The notes: a model not told the origin generated them from the sequence alone. Positions 18,452-27,208 are shown, numbered from the stretch's first letter. The stretch is DNA of 64,000 bases from Vibrio hangzhouensis (GCF_900107935.1 NZ_FNVG01000014.1:62001-126000), one strand, 5' to 3'. Program-made: numbers and translations.

Positions 18452-18841
18452 TTAAGCTTGAGGGGGCCGTTCGAGATCGGTAATTCTGGAAACTGCAACA
18501 GACACAACGTCGGTTACACGCTTGGAATAGAGAGAAACGTGGATACCATGCATGAGATCGGCACTGATCACACCAACACTGTTTGCGCACGTGGCGCTGC
18601 AACAACTGTGCATTGAGTCACTATCGGCACATTCACTGCTCGATTCTGCCATTGAAGTGTGATGAGAGTTCTCTGACGCGTCTGCCATTGAGCCACAGTC
18701 CATCATCGTGCTGTGCTGTGAAGCCGGTGTCATGTCGGAAGAAAACGCCATTGCGGGCATGCTAACAGCTAGCGTTGATGCAAGTAGCGCGACAACACTG
18801 ATTAGCGATATCCAGGTTTTTCTGACAAGACTTAGATGCAT
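18452..18841 (-). CDS. Small exported Cys/His/Met-rich protein, first gene of the copper operon
   Basis: The product of about 129 residues has an N-terminal hydrophobic segment (about 10-33) ending in AMAFS, then a stretch rich in Met, His, Ser and Cys (STMMDCGSMADASENSHH, DSDSMHSCCSATC). The five cysteines and several Met/His suggest periplasmic copper binding or sensing, comparable in style to CopL-type leader proteins, but I do not recognise a named family. ATG 18841 is used rather than TTG 18847. It is the promoter-proximal gene, 30 bases from the -10 box of the CueR-type promoter, so it should be strongly metal-induced. Confidence 0.7.
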   Translation of the reverse strand: MHLSLVRKTWISLISVVALLASTLAVSMPAMAFSSDMTPASQHSTMMDCGSMADASENSHHTSMAESSSECADSDSMHSCCSATCANSVGVISADLMHGIHVSLYSKRVTDVVSVAVSRITDLERPPQA

Positions 18842-18870
18842 GGTCAACCGAAAATGATAAAAACGATGCC

Positions 18871-18901
18871 ATTATAGACCTTCCCCCTAGGGGAAGGTCA
18901 A
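18871..18901 (-). promoter_or_regulatory. MerR/CueR-type promoter with 19-bp spacer
   Basis: On the minus strand, TTGACC (18896-18901) and TATAAT (18871-18876) are -35 and -10 boxes separated by 19 bp. The spacer region carries a perfect dyad: GACCTTCCCC (18877-18886) and GGGGAAGGTC (18890-18899) around CTA. Overlong spacing with a CCTTCC...GGAAGG dyad is the hallmark of copper-sensing CueR and related MerR-family activators, which underwind the DNA to align the boxes. No merR-family gene is in the window, so the regulator must be elsewhere. Confidence 0.92.
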
Positions 18902-19199
18902 GGTTTGCAACATCAATAGTCAATGATTTGTCGAATCATCACATAAAAAAGCCACGCACTGATCAATATGAAAGCGTAGGTGACTATCGGATTACCGCAA
19001 ACATTCTCGCACAAGTGAATTTCAACGAATGAACAACTCGGTTTTGACAATTGGGAGAGGCAAACCGCCAACAGTAAAAAATTCATGCGACAGAATCGTA
19101 ATTACCGTCAGCAAGGACTTTTTCTCACCTCGTATCGTCACTTTCCATTTATCTGATGGTACAGTACGAATTCGGCACATTAGCAAGGGAGGATATAAT
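18902..19199. other. Divergent gap between the copper operon and the hopJ-like gene
   Basis: No gene is supported here. A frame open on the plus strand from 19029 runs into the HopJ-like gene, but its first 57 residues do not look like that family. The 3' end carries the strong ribosome site of the hopJ-like gene (AAGGGAGG, 19186-19192). Confidence 0.4.
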
Positions 19200-19538
19200 A
19201 TGGATAAATTTCTAGAGTTGCTGGCGACAAAACCAAATGAAGTCATGTTTGAGCAGACGATGCAAGTTATTGACGAACATTTTGAATTTACCCCAGTCAG
19301 CTTTGTGAATGGAGAAACTGAAAATCAAGCAGGGCAAAATAATGGTTCTTGTAAGATTTTTGCTTTCGCTCAGATGCAGAGGTTAGATGAGTCGTCAACT
19401 CTGGCCTGCTTTGGTCAGTTTTATCGTGACGACGTTTTAAAGAACCCAGAGGGTAGCGATCATGCCAACATCCGCAATTTTATCCAACACGGATGGGCAG
19501 GCATTCGCTTCGATGGTACCGCCTTAACAGCAAAATAA
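19200..19538 (+). CDS. HopJ type III effector-like protein
   Basis: The 112-residue protein matches the small HopJ family widespread in marine gammaproteobacteria: an N-terminal EVMFEQTMQVIDEHFEFTP, then the highly conserved NGSCKIFAFAQ, ACFGQFYRDDVL, GSDHANIRNF and GWAGIRFDG. The name comes from a Pseudomonas effector, but these stand-alone chromosomal copies are probably housekeeping proteins of unknown function. No type III secretion gene is nearby. ATG 19200 is chosen because AAGGGAGG ends 7 bases before it. Confidence 0.9.
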   Translation: MDKFLELLATKPNEVMFEQTMQVIDEHFEFTPVSFVNGETENQAGQNNGSCKIFAFAQMQRLDESSTLACFGQFYRDDVLKNPEGSDHANIRNFIQHGWAGIRFDGTALTAK

Positions 19539-19601
19539 GCTTGTAACGTGAGTCTGTAAAAAATACAGGCCAATACAACAAACCATTGGCAAAAAGTTAA
19601 G

Positions 19602-19640
19602 TCTTGCTCACCTTAGAGATTAAGTTGAGCAAGATTTGAT
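19602..19640 (+). terminator. Probable terminator of the hopJ-like gene
   Basis: TCTTGCTCA (19602-19610) pairs with TGAGCAAGA (19626-19634) and is followed by TTTGATTGATTT. It lies 63 bases after the stop codon. The T-tract is interrupted. Confidence 0.6.
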
Positions 19641-19732
19641 TGATTTCCTTTGCCTCCCACATCAAAAAGTAGAGAGTGAGTCAATTGCGACAGAATCACT
19701 CGGTGATTACAAGCAACAGCGTTTCTTCATAA

Positions 19733-19864
19733 CTCATTTTTGGACATTTCTGAGTTTGGATTGTCGGCAGAAATCTACCCTTCGGATAACTTCTAGCATC
19801 CTAAAACGTCAAAGACCACCGTTGTCGGCGGTGGTCGGCGTGATAGGAAATGGGCATAAATGAG
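19733..19864. repeat. 132-bp MITE-like intergenic repeat, copy A
   Basis: The left end CTCATTTTTGGACA (19733-19746) and the complement of the right end (CTCATTTATGCCCA, from 19851-19864) are imperfect inverted termini. Inside, TGGACA, AAATCTACCC (19771-19780) and a hairpin (19814-19821 with 19829-19836) occur at exactly the same spacings as at 23073-23167. No ORF is present. It fills most of the gap between the hopJ-like and LysR genes and contains no recognisable transposase. Confidence 0.6.
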
Positions 19865-19911
19865 CAAAAGCATTTTTAAGTAATATGAACATCAACGCAT
19901 GACCACTCACA

Positions 19912-20793
19912 CTAGGTGCATAATTCTAGCTTCTCAGGTGTGCTCCTTGATAGTTCCGCTTCCAACCATTGTTGAAACTGCTCTTCTTTGATTTCCAGTT
20001 CTTGTGATTGCCGTAATAGAACGTAATTATGTCCTGACGAGGTAAAACCAAAAGGAGCAATAAGCCTTCCATCTTTCAGATCATCAGCAACTAATGGAAA
20101 TGAGCCGATCGCTGCCCCCAGACCATCAACCGCGGCCTGTATACAGAAATAAAAATGATCAAATGATTGGTTAGACTTATTCTGGTAAAAGTCATAGCCT
20201 GATGCCGCTACCCAATTATTCCAAGCATGTGGACGCGTCTTACTATGCAGTAACGTTATGTCCTCATGATTACTTTGGATCATACTCCAGTATTCAGGAG
20301 ACATCACTGGGCCAACCCATTCTTCAACCAACTTATGCATCACATAGTCAGAGGGGATATCAAAATCATCCCGCCTAATTGCCATTGATAACCCGGCTTC
20401 ACCCAAAACCACCGGGCCGCCTGCTGTCGACAAACGGATATCAACCCCAGAGCTTTGATAGAAATTAGAAAGTCTTGGCATGAGCCAGCGCATGGTTAAT
20501 GTTGGTTCACAGGAGATCTCAAGATAATTACCCGTTGTTTCTTTTAGCTTATTGATTCCTGTATCTAATGCATCAAAGGCTACACTGGTGTATTGCTTGA
20601 GCAATTCCCCTTCCGGAGTAAGGCTCATTCCCCGGCCATTCTTACAAAACAATGCCTTAGACAGGTGAGTTTCTAACAGTTTTATCTGTTTACTCACTGC
20701 TCCGTGAGTTATGTGTAGCTTATCTGCTGCTTCACTGTAACTGGAAGACTCTGCTGCAATATGGAAAACATGAAAGGCTTTTAGGTGTCTCAT
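19912..20793 (-). CDS. LysR-family regulator (GcvA-like)
   Basis: The 293-residue protein has the LysR winged helix at residues 1-60 (FHVFHIAAESSSYSEAADKLHITHGAVSKQIKLLE) and a substrate-binding domain over about 90-290. HGAVSKQI followed by LETHLSKALF resembles the GcvA/AmpR subgroup. It is divergent from a LysE-type exporter gene 99 bp away, the usual arrangement in which the LysR protein responds to the exported amino acid. The inducer is not identifiable. Confidence 0.9.
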   Translation of the reverse strand: MRHLKAFHVFHIAAESSSYSEAADKLHITHGAVSKQIKLLETHLSKALFCKNGRGMSLTPEGELLKQYTSVAFDALDTGINKLKETTGNYLEISCEPTLTMRWLMPRLSNFYQSSGVDIRLSTAGGPVVLGEAGLSMAIRRDDFDIPSDYVMHKLVEEWVGPVMSPEYWSMIQSNHEDITLLHSKTRPHAWNNWVAASGYDFYQNKSNQSFDHFYFCIQAAVDGLGAAIGSFPLVADDLKDGRLIAPFGFTSSGHNYVLLRQSQELEIKEEQFQQWLEAELSRSTPEKLELCT

Positions 20794-20892
20794 TTGTGAC
20801 TTTTTCTCACATTAACTATGCATTTTTTTCGATTATAACTCGTTCAGTAATCATTACAATGGCGACAAGTTAAAGGTGCAAAGAGAGTGGAT

Positions 20893-21507
20893 ATGGAAAT
20901 AATAAGTTATGCAATTCTAGGTCTGTTAATCGTGATAAGCCCCGGTGCAGACTTTGTATTAGTGTTCAAAAATAGCCTTAGTAGTGGACGGAAGGCAGGA
21001 CTAATGACTGGACTAGGCATTGGCCTTGGCATTTGTATTCACATTACCTACTCAATACTCGGGATTAGTCACTTATTATCACAGAACGCGGCTATCTTCA
21101 GTATGATTAAGTACGCAGGTTCAGCGTATCTAATCTATCTTGGCCTCTCAGGATTGTTTAGCTCTAAACTTGTAATTGACATTGAGAACGAAAATCCGAC
21201 AGGTAGCAGTGCTAAGAAATATTTTGCACAGGGTTTTCTTTGTAACGCACTGAACCCTAAAACAATATTGTTCTTTCTCAGTGTATTTAGTCAACTCGTG
21301 TCACCGGAAAATGACAACAACTTACTCTTTGTGTTGATATGTGGTTTATACATCACGTTACTACACGTTGTTTGGTTTTGCTTTTTGGCATTTCTTGTTA
21401 CATCTACCAAGGTTTTAAGTATCTTTCAGCAATTTGGTCGCAGAATAAATCAGGTTTGCGGAGCGGGGCTTGTGACCTTTGGTGTAATGTTATCTGCCAA
21501 CAATTAG
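20893..21507 (+). CDS. LysE/RhtB-family amino-acid exporter
   Basis: The product of about 204 residues has around six hydrophobic segments and family motifs: the N-terminal SPGADFVLVFKNSLSSGRKAGLMTGLGIGLG and the central FAQGFLCNALNPKTILFFLSVFSQ. Members export amino acids such as homoserine, threonine, lysine or leucine across the inner membrane. ATG 20893 with AGAGAG upstream is preferred; GTG 20887 would add two residues. The divergent LysR gene is the probable regulator, and a cupin gene follows after 65 bp. Confidence 0.9.
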   Translation: MEIISYAILGLLIVISPGADFVLVFKNSLSSGRKAGLMTGLGIGLGICIHITYSILGISHLLSQNAAIFSMIKYAGSAYLIYLGLSGLFSSKLVIDIENENPTGSSAKKYFAQGFLCNALNPKTILFFLSVFSQLVSPENDNNLLFVLICGLYITLLHVVWFCFLAFLVTSTKVLSIFQQFGRRINQVCGAGLVTFGVMLSANN

Positions 21508-21572
21508 TCAGACATTGAACGTAAACTTCTTTATTAAGCATAACTAACCCAAGTAAATATCAGGAAAAAATA

Positions 21573-21935
21573 ATGACTAACGCAATAAATTTAAAAGACA
21601 AATTTGAAAAATTTAATGATTTTTGGTCACCTCGTGTTATCTCAGAAATGAACGACTATCAAGTAAAACTGGCAAAATTTGAGGGTGAGTTTACTTGGCA
21701 TGACCACAAAGATACCGATGAGCTATTTTTGGTTATCTCCGGCTCTATGCGTATTGAGCTTCGAGATGGTTATGTCGAATTAAATGAAGGAGAAATGTAC
21801 ATAGTCCCTAAGGGAATTGAGCATAAGCCAGTTGCAGAAAAGGAGTGTCACGTAATGCTTATTGAGCCTAAAGGTGTAGTCAATACTGGTGATACAGATA
21901 GTAGCCTAAAAGCTGAAAACGACGTTTGGATTTGA
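21573..21935 (+). CDS. Small cupin-domain protein
   Basis: The 120-residue protein is a single cupin barrel. Motif 1 is seen as FTWHDHKDTDELFLVISGSMRIEL (two His and a Glu as metal ligands) and motif 2 as GEMYIVPKGIEHKPVA (His). Such proteins bind a metal and act in small-molecule metabolism or sensing; the substrate is not known. CAGGAAAA precedes the ATG. It follows the exporter gene in the same direction and may share its transcript. Confidence 0.9.
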   Translation: MTNAINLKDKFEKFNDFWSPRVISEMNDYQVKLAKFEGEFTWHDHKDTDELFLVISGSMRIELRDGYVELNEGEMYIVPKGIEHKPVAEKECHVMLIEPKGVVNTGDTDSSLKAENDVWI

Positions 21936-21945
21936 TCGGTAAAGA

Positions 21946-21975
21946 TCCGCTTATCTTTACTTTGGGATAAGCGGA
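21946..21975 (+). terminator. Stem-loop after the cupin gene
   Basis: TCCGCTTATC (21946-21955) pairs with GATAAGCGGA (21966-21975), a perfect 10-bp stem with a 10-base loop starting 11 bases after the stop codon. A T-tract is lacking, so termination is likely but not certain. The remainder of the gap to 22381 shows no supported gene. Confidence 0.5.
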
Positions 21976-22381
21976 AGCTACTCTGAATAGCTATGCAAAC
22001 GTGAGCGTTGAAAACAATCTCCCGATATGACAGAAATGGGAGAAATCGTTCACCGAATCTTTGCTTCCGTTCGCTCGGGCAGTGCCGATAAATCAAGGAC
22101 AGAATTTATCGGCTCAAAACCTCGCTGAAACATAATGGGGCAAAGATGTGTTTGCAGTGATCGGCTCTGGCATGTGGTCACCTATGAAGGTTCAAGACAG
22201 AGCCTTCTTAGCCTGAGCAACTAAAGACCATTGAACGATGAGAAAATGGGTAATGCCTGCTTGAGTAGTGAGCAACGTACAAACTAAGTTGCTGCATATC
22301 ACCTTAAACACCAAAAAACACTGCAAGCCCAGAGTGCCAAGTATTGCGAATTTGCTTAAATTGTTTGTATGTTAATTTGCT

Positions 22382-22801
22382 TCAACTGTCTAATAGCTCT
22401 ACAAACTCTTCTAAACTAGGCATTTCTTTGTGATATGTCGCTGACCCACCTATGATATCCCAATGAGCTTTAGACCCAACGAAGATATGTTGGGTTATTT
22501 TAAGCCCATTCTCTTCAAGTAGCCCAGCTGGAACCCATACTAACTTTCGACCTCTTAGCTTATTAGGTACTGGACTCCCACAACGACCGCAAAAATCAAC
22601 ACGGTATCCACTATCAAGGCTAAACTCTCGAATATCTGACGCCTTTTTTATCCAATTAAACGCTGTCTCATTTACTATCGCAGCTGTATTTGAGGACGAA
22701 CCCGTTGATTTACGACAAACCGAGCAGTGACACTGATACAAGCTAGGCTTAATACCTTTAACTTCAAACTGAATATCACCACATAAACAAGAACCCTTCA
22801 T
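22382..22801 (-). CDS. GFA/CENP-V family zinc protein
   Basis: The 139-residue protein has the glutathione-dependent formaldehyde-activating (GFA) fold signature: CLCGDI at residue 5, CHCSVCRKSTGS near 25, and FCGRCGSPVPN near 75, giving the cysteines for two zinc sites. Despite the family name, most single-domain members have no demonstrated formaldehyde activity. It is monocistronic with a purine-rich ribosome site just before the ATG. Confidence 0.9.
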   Translation of the reverse strand: MKGSCLCGDIQFEVKGIKPSLYQCHCSVCRKSTGSSSNTAAIVNETAFNWIKKASDIREFSLDSGYRVDFCGRCGSPVPNKLRGRKLVWVPAGLLEENGLKITQHIFVGSKAHWDIIGGSATYHKEMPSLEEFVELLDS

Positions 22802-23398
22802 TAATCCTCCTGATTAACATAACGCTTTCTATACGGCGAGTGTCCGTATTTTATGATCACATAATGCAGTCTCTCATTTTAGGCTTCAACTTTAAATCAA
22901 TAGGTTAGTTACAAAGATATTGGGTTAGACTGCTTCGTGTGGAAAAACTTTCAGATTTGTAGAGTTCAGAACTCTTTTGATAGGGTAAAACGCACACACC
23001 TAGATCTGGTTGATTATTTGTTCTAGATGATTTAGGGACACTTTCGTATTTCATGCCCAATCAGCACGCCTCTGGACAGAAACGACTTGGGCGCTTCGAC
23101 TAAAATCTACCCATCAAATAACTTTTAGTACTGCAAAATGCAATCAGCCACCGCTTTTTGTGGTGGCCGAGATGCACGAAGCTGGACGATTCTTAGCAAA
23201 CCAACTGTTGAGAGTCTGATGATTTAATGCATTTTTGCTGAATTACCATTCTTTGACACTAAAGCATAATCAATCTCCTTTCTCAATTGATGTCATAATA
23301 TTGCTATTGGATGGTTGATGTAATAACAATAATAACAATAATAACTAATATATCTTGCTGTAAATCGACAAATGGAATTGCCGAGGTTTTGTTGAAGT
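22802..23398. other. 597-bp gap with a diverged repeat copy
   Basis: No gene is supported. Bases 23065-23168 are a diverged copy of the repeat at 19733-19864. Just before the downstream gene is a short AATAATAACAATAATAAC run (near 23325-23345). Confidence 0.5.
23065..23168. repeat. MITE-like intergenic repeat, copy B
   Basis: TGGACA (23073-23078), AAATCTACCC (23103-23112), ATAACTTTTAG and a hairpin (23147-23152 with 23162-23167) match copy A at identical offsets. One hairpin pair differs in a compensatory way: A-T in copy A is G-C here. This suggests the RNA or single-stranded DNA fold is under selection. Confidence 0.6.
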
Positions 23399-25315
23399 AT
23401 GATCACCAATCAATCAGTTAAATTGCAGTCTCTGGTATATCGCGACTTTCTACGTAGTTCACTTATCCCACTGCTGGTTATCGAAGTATTGCTGCTGGCA
23501 CTGTATTTCGGAATCAATCTGTACATCTCTGATAAAAACCGCACGACCCTGGTTTCTGAGGTTAAGCAATCCTTAAGTGAAATCACTACTAATGAAGCAC
23601 TACGGGTAAACCAACACCTTGAGGAAGTCACTCGCACTGCAAGGATGATGCAACTCGACCATGAGTTATTTTTTAATTCAAAGCGGTGCTTTTTACCAAA
23701 TGGGAAGCCAGAGTTTGACACTCACCCAAACGGTGCTTTTTACAAAGTGAACCCTGTCGGGGCAAGCGTGTACTACTCAAACACCACCAACATTGGCAAG
23801 CAAGAATCCGCTAAGGCTATCTGTAGCGAATCCCTCGATCCGCTCCTAAAAGCCATTGTTGATACCAACCCTTCCATTACTCAGGCCTACCTTAATACCT
23901 GGGATGATATGAACAGGCTTTATCCATTTATGCCTGATGCTCCCGCGCAATACGGTCCTGTTCTCGAAATGGAAAATTTCAACTTCTACTACGATGCTGA
24001 CCAAAGACACAATCCTAGTCGCGGCAACGTATGGACAGAGGTGTATCTGGACCCCGCTGGTCAGGGATGGATGCTCTCAAATCTTGTACCAATATATAGT
24101 GGCAATTTCCTGGAAGGTGTTAGTGGTCTGGATGTGACGGTAGAGTCATTCGTTGAAAGCATCTTAAACCATCAATTCCCGTGGGATTCAGCCGCACTCG
24201 TCATTGACGAAAAAGGTACAATCTTGGCTATGCAGAAAAAAGCAGAGAATTTATTGGGACTACAGGAACTTAAGCACCATACGTATGAGAGTAATATAAC
24301 GGATACGGTGACAAAGCCTGACCAGTTCAATCTGTTCCAACTTCCTTCTCTATCTGAAGAGGGAATCCGTTCACTAAGCATCGCCAATGCTACACAGGAT
24401 ATTTGGGTAAACGATATAAATTATATTGTCGATTCTAAGTTAATCCCAGAAACAGGCTGGCGGGTCATCACCTTTGTAAACACAAAATCGTTCTTGACTC
24501 CAATCTCAGAGCTTAAGTCTCTCTCGGACAATTTGGGTTACCTTGCTGTTTTAGCGATGATTATCTTCTATATGGTGTTTTTCATATACCTCAGTTGGAG
24601 ATCCAAACGGCTTGCTCTGGATATCGCAACCCCTATAGAAGCTCTGACAGAAGCGACCAGCAAACTAGGCAAAAACTGGAATATGGAAAACCTTGTTGAG
24701 TCACGAGTTGATGAAATTCAAAGGCTAAACCAAAACTTTCATAGCTTGTTTACAGAGCTAACATCACGAACAGAAGAGTTAATCGAATCAACCATTAATA
24801 TTCGTATACAGGTAAAGGAAAAAGAGTTACTGGCAAAGCTTGCCCAAACGGATTCGCTTACAGGAATCCCCAACCGCCTGAAGTTGGATAAAGCCTTACG
24901 AGAAAACCATAGAAAAGCAAAGAATGACAAACATACATATGGTGTTCTGCTGCTTGATATCGATTACTTTAAGCAGGTTAATGACCACTATGGCCATCAA
25001 ATCGGTGACCAAGTGTTAACGGAAATTTCCACGCTACTACGTGAGCATGTTCGGGATTCCGAAATCGTAGGGCGGTGGGGCGGCGAAGAGTTTTTGGTTG
25101 TATGCGCGGGTGCGGATAATGATATTTTGTGGGATCTAGCCGAAAGGCTGCGCGAGTCAATCGAAAACCATGTCTTTCCTAAGTGTATCTCGCTTACAAC
25201 TAGTATCGGTGTAGCGGCTTATGAGCATGGTGATGACATACAAAATCTACTCTCACGAGCAGACAAAGCACTCTATAAAGCCAAAGGTGAAGGCCGTAAT
25301 AAAGTCGCAAGCTAA
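23399..25315 (+). CDS. Membrane sensor diguanylate cyclase (Cache-like, GGDEF)
   Basis: The 638-residue protein has a membrane segment at about 18-40, a large periplasmic sensor region (about 42-375) of dCACHE type, a second membrane segment (YLAVLAMIIFYMVFFIYLSW near 385), a HAMP/coiled-coil linker (to about 475) and a GGDEF domain (about 480-635). The active motif is RWGGEEF, a functional variant. The preceding RDSE departs from the RxxD inhibitory site at its last residue. It should sense an external ligand and make c-di-GMP. The ligand is unknown. The gene stands alone with a weak ribosome site (GAGGT, 23383). Confidence 0.9.
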   Translation: MITNQSVKLQSLVYRDFLRSSLIPLLVIEVLLLALYFGINLYISDKNRTTLVSEVKQSLSEITTNEALRVNQHLEEVTRTARMMQLDHELFFNSKRCFLPNGKPEFDTHPNGAFYKVNPVGASVYYSNTTNIGKQESAKAICSESLDPLLKAIVDTNPSITQAYLNTWDDMNRLYPFMPDAPAQYGPVLEMENFNFYYDADQRHNPSRGNVWTEVYLDPAGQGWMLSNLVPIYSGNFLEGVSGLDVTVESFVESILNHQFPWDSAALVIDEKGTILAMQKKAENLLGLQELKHHTYESNITDTVTKPDQFNLFQLPSLSEEGIRSLSIANATQDIWVNDINYIVDSKLIPETGWRVITFVNTKSFLTPISELKSLSDNLGYLAVLAMIIFYMVFFIYLSWRSKRLALDIATPIEALTEATSKLGKNWNMENLVESRVDEIQRLNQNFHSLFTELTSRTEELIESTINIRIQVKEKELLAKLAQTDSLTGIPNRLKLDKALRENHRKAKNDKHTYGVLLLDIDYFKQVNDHYGHQIGDQVLTEISTLLREHVRDSEIVGRWGGEEFLVVCAGADNDILWDLAERLRESIENHVFPKCISLTTSIGVAAYEHGDDIQNLLSRADKALYKAKGEGRNKVAS

Positions 25316-25612
25316 TGTTAGGGTATTAGCCAAAGGCTAGTTGACAACGATATACAAGGTTAACTCTAAGTTTTTATTATAAGTGCATAATCATGCAAGA
25401 GAATATTTTGTGAAGTAGACTCTATATTGCCGATAGATGAGAGATTCCGCGCATCTATGCCGCGCGGTCTACCATTAGTAAAACTCGGGCTATTTTCTGG
25501 TGGAGATTATCAGCATTCTGTTGCGCAAGATTGGAATGAGGAAGAAACTTGTTATTTGTCGCTACCACTACCTATAATAGCGGCAATCACTCCAATGAGA
25601 TTGCAATATACA

Positions 25613-26107
25613 ATGATTACGCTTCACACCAACTTTGGTGACATCCAAATCGAACTCAACATAGACAAAGCACCTGTGTCTTCACGTAACTTTAAAAAGT
25701 ACTGTGAAGATGGTTTCTACGACGGCACTATCTTCCACCGCGTGATAAATGGCTTTATGATCCAAGGTGGTGGTCTAACAGAATTGATGGACGAAAAGGA
25801 AACACGCGCGCCTATCACCAATGAGGCAAATCGCGGTCTAAAGAACATTGCCGGTACCATCGCTATGGCACGAACGGATGCCCCACACTCTGCAACCGCG
25901 CAGTTCTTTATCAATCTTGATGACAATGATTTCCTAGATCACACAGCGAAAACCAACAACGGCTGGGGTTATGCTGTGTTTGGCAAAGTGACCAAGGGGA
26001 TGGATGTCGTATATAAGATTGCCGAGGTACATACGCTATCACGTATGGGGCATGATGATGTGCCAGCAGAGACGGTTATGATTGAACGCGCGACCATAGA
26101 AGCATGA
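25613..26107 (+). CDS. ppiB: Peptidyl-prolyl cis-trans isomerase B (cyclophilin)
   Basis: The 164-residue cytoplasmic cyclophilin contains [36 protein letters not shown] and [14 protein letters not shown], the full active-site set (Arg, Phe, Gln, Phe). It catalyses proline isomerisation during protein folding. The start ATG 25613 gives [11 protein letters not shown], the conserved N-terminus; a longer open frame back to TTG 25427 adds about 60 unconserved residues and is rejected. The ribosome site is weak. Confidence 0.95.
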   Translation: MITLHTNFGDIQIELNIDKAPVSSRNFKKYCEDGFYDGTIFHRVINGFMIQGGGLTELMDEKETRAPITNEANRGLKNIAGTIAMARTDAPHSATAQFFINLDDNDFLDHTAKTNNGWGYAVFGKVTKGMDVVYKIAEVHTLSRMGHDDVPAETVMIERATIEA

Positions 26108-26852
26108 GAGGACGTTGGATAACACTGTCGATAATGTAATCCCTATAAAATCAGGATGTAAGGTGAGGTTAATAGTAAGAACGAAAGTTAGGGCCTCTAC
26201 TACCACATTAGTTCTTGTAGGGTGAAAGACTGTGAACTGAGGCTAGCTGAAATGAATACTTAACTCACAATGGGGTAAATAAGCGTTGCTAGCCTCACAA
26301 AATCATCTATATTCATCCCCTTTAAAAGTTCTCCTTGTTAAAGGAGATGACGTTGTGTTTTTGAAGCTAATATTGGAAAGCTCAAACGCTATGGACCAGA
26401 CGTCTGCCACCACCAAGCCAAATCAGAAGAAAACACTGAGATACGCTTTTATTAGAGCTAATTAACCAGTTTGGTCTGTTCGGCGTATATGTAAAGTCCA
26501 TTGCATTCACCCTAGTGGTTACTATACCGGACTCAAACAACCCGACAGGAGAAGCGATATAGAGAAAGGCAAACGAGCGTCTACTAAGTTGGTGGTGATT
26601 CATTCAGAGTAAAATTTATATTGCATTAATTTCACAAGAAACAAAATGATTAAAAAAACGTCACGTTGAATTTTTCACAAAAGATATCAACATATTAAAA
26701 AAGAATAGTTAGAAACAAAAGTGCTCAAACCCTAGATATTTAGTTTATAACAACATGAACGCAATATAAGTTTCTTGAAGTGGTTTTTTTCTGCTTGCAC
26801 TATCACATTAATACTCTAAATTAAGAGTGAGGATTCAATAAAGGAGAGCACC
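26108..26852. other. 745-bp gap with a REP-like hairpin and an unassigned open frame
   Basis: A hairpin CTCCTT-gtta-AAGGAG (26331-26346) followed by ATGACG resembles one half of the element at 39318-39441. On the minus strand, 26382-26603 is open for 73 codons (starting MNHHQLSRRSFAFLYIASP). It has no convincing ribosome site or domain. I have a vague impression that similar short frames recur in Vibrio intergenic DNA, but I cannot support it as a gene. The 3' end holds the promoter of the small secreted protein at 26853. Confidence 0.4.
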
Positions 26853-27092
26853 ATGAAAACAAAAGCAATTACTTTAGCCATCGCCGTTATAGGTTTTAGC
26901 GCAGGTTCTTTTGCTGAATCAAATGCAGACATCCTATTTAAAGTTCAAAACGCGTGTAAATTTAAACGTGTTGCAGATTCATGCTCTGTCGTGATTAAAG
27001 ATGAAAAGCACGACGGCAAATGCGTAAGTACTCAGGGTAAAGTTACTAACGGTTTCGGCCATCTAGGTATAATCTGCCAGCCTAGGAAATAA
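26853..27092 (+). CDS. Small secreted protein with four cysteines, function unknown
   Basis: The 79-residue product has a signal peptide (MKTKAITLAIAVIGFSAGSFA/ES) leaving about 58 mature residues with four cysteines (NACKF, DSCSV, GKCVS, IICQP), enough for two disulfides in the periplasm or outside the cell. It is basic. AAGGAG sits 7 bases before the ATG and a strong terminator follows, so it is a genuine monocistronic gene despite its size. No family is recognised. Confidence 0.75.
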   Translation: MKTKAITLAIAVIGFSAGSFAESNADILFKVQNACKFKRVADSCSVVIKDEKHDGKCVSTQGKVTNGFGHLGIICQPRK

Positions 27093-27208
27093 CTGCTAGC
27101 CGGAATGGATGTAGAACCCATTGGGATTGCAGTCAGTGGTGAGTATTGATTCTTTCACATTTTTTTATTGGGGCTAGTTCAATGGCCTATGTGAAACACC
27201 TGAAATAA

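Noticed and set aside
19029..19199. N-terminal extension of the hopJ-like frame
   Set aside because: A strong ribosome site directly precedes ATG 19200, and the upstream 57 residues do not look like the family.
19200..19538. Type III secretion effector
   Set aside because: HopJ-like proteins are widespread without secretion systems, and none is encoded nearby.
25427..25612. N-terminal extension of the ppiB reading frame
   Set aside because: About 60 residues before [11 protein letters not shown] have no cyclophilin similarity, begin at TTG and lack a ribosome site; family members start at the ATG used.
26382..26603. 73-codon minus-strand ORF
   Set aside because: Vaguely familiar as a recurrent Vibrio intergenic frame, but with no domain, weak start context and repeat-like surroundings; mentioned in the gap description only.
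26793..26800. Single TTGCACT half-site before the small secreted protein gene
   Set aside because: No second arm at the right spacing, so it is not counted as a fourth operator.
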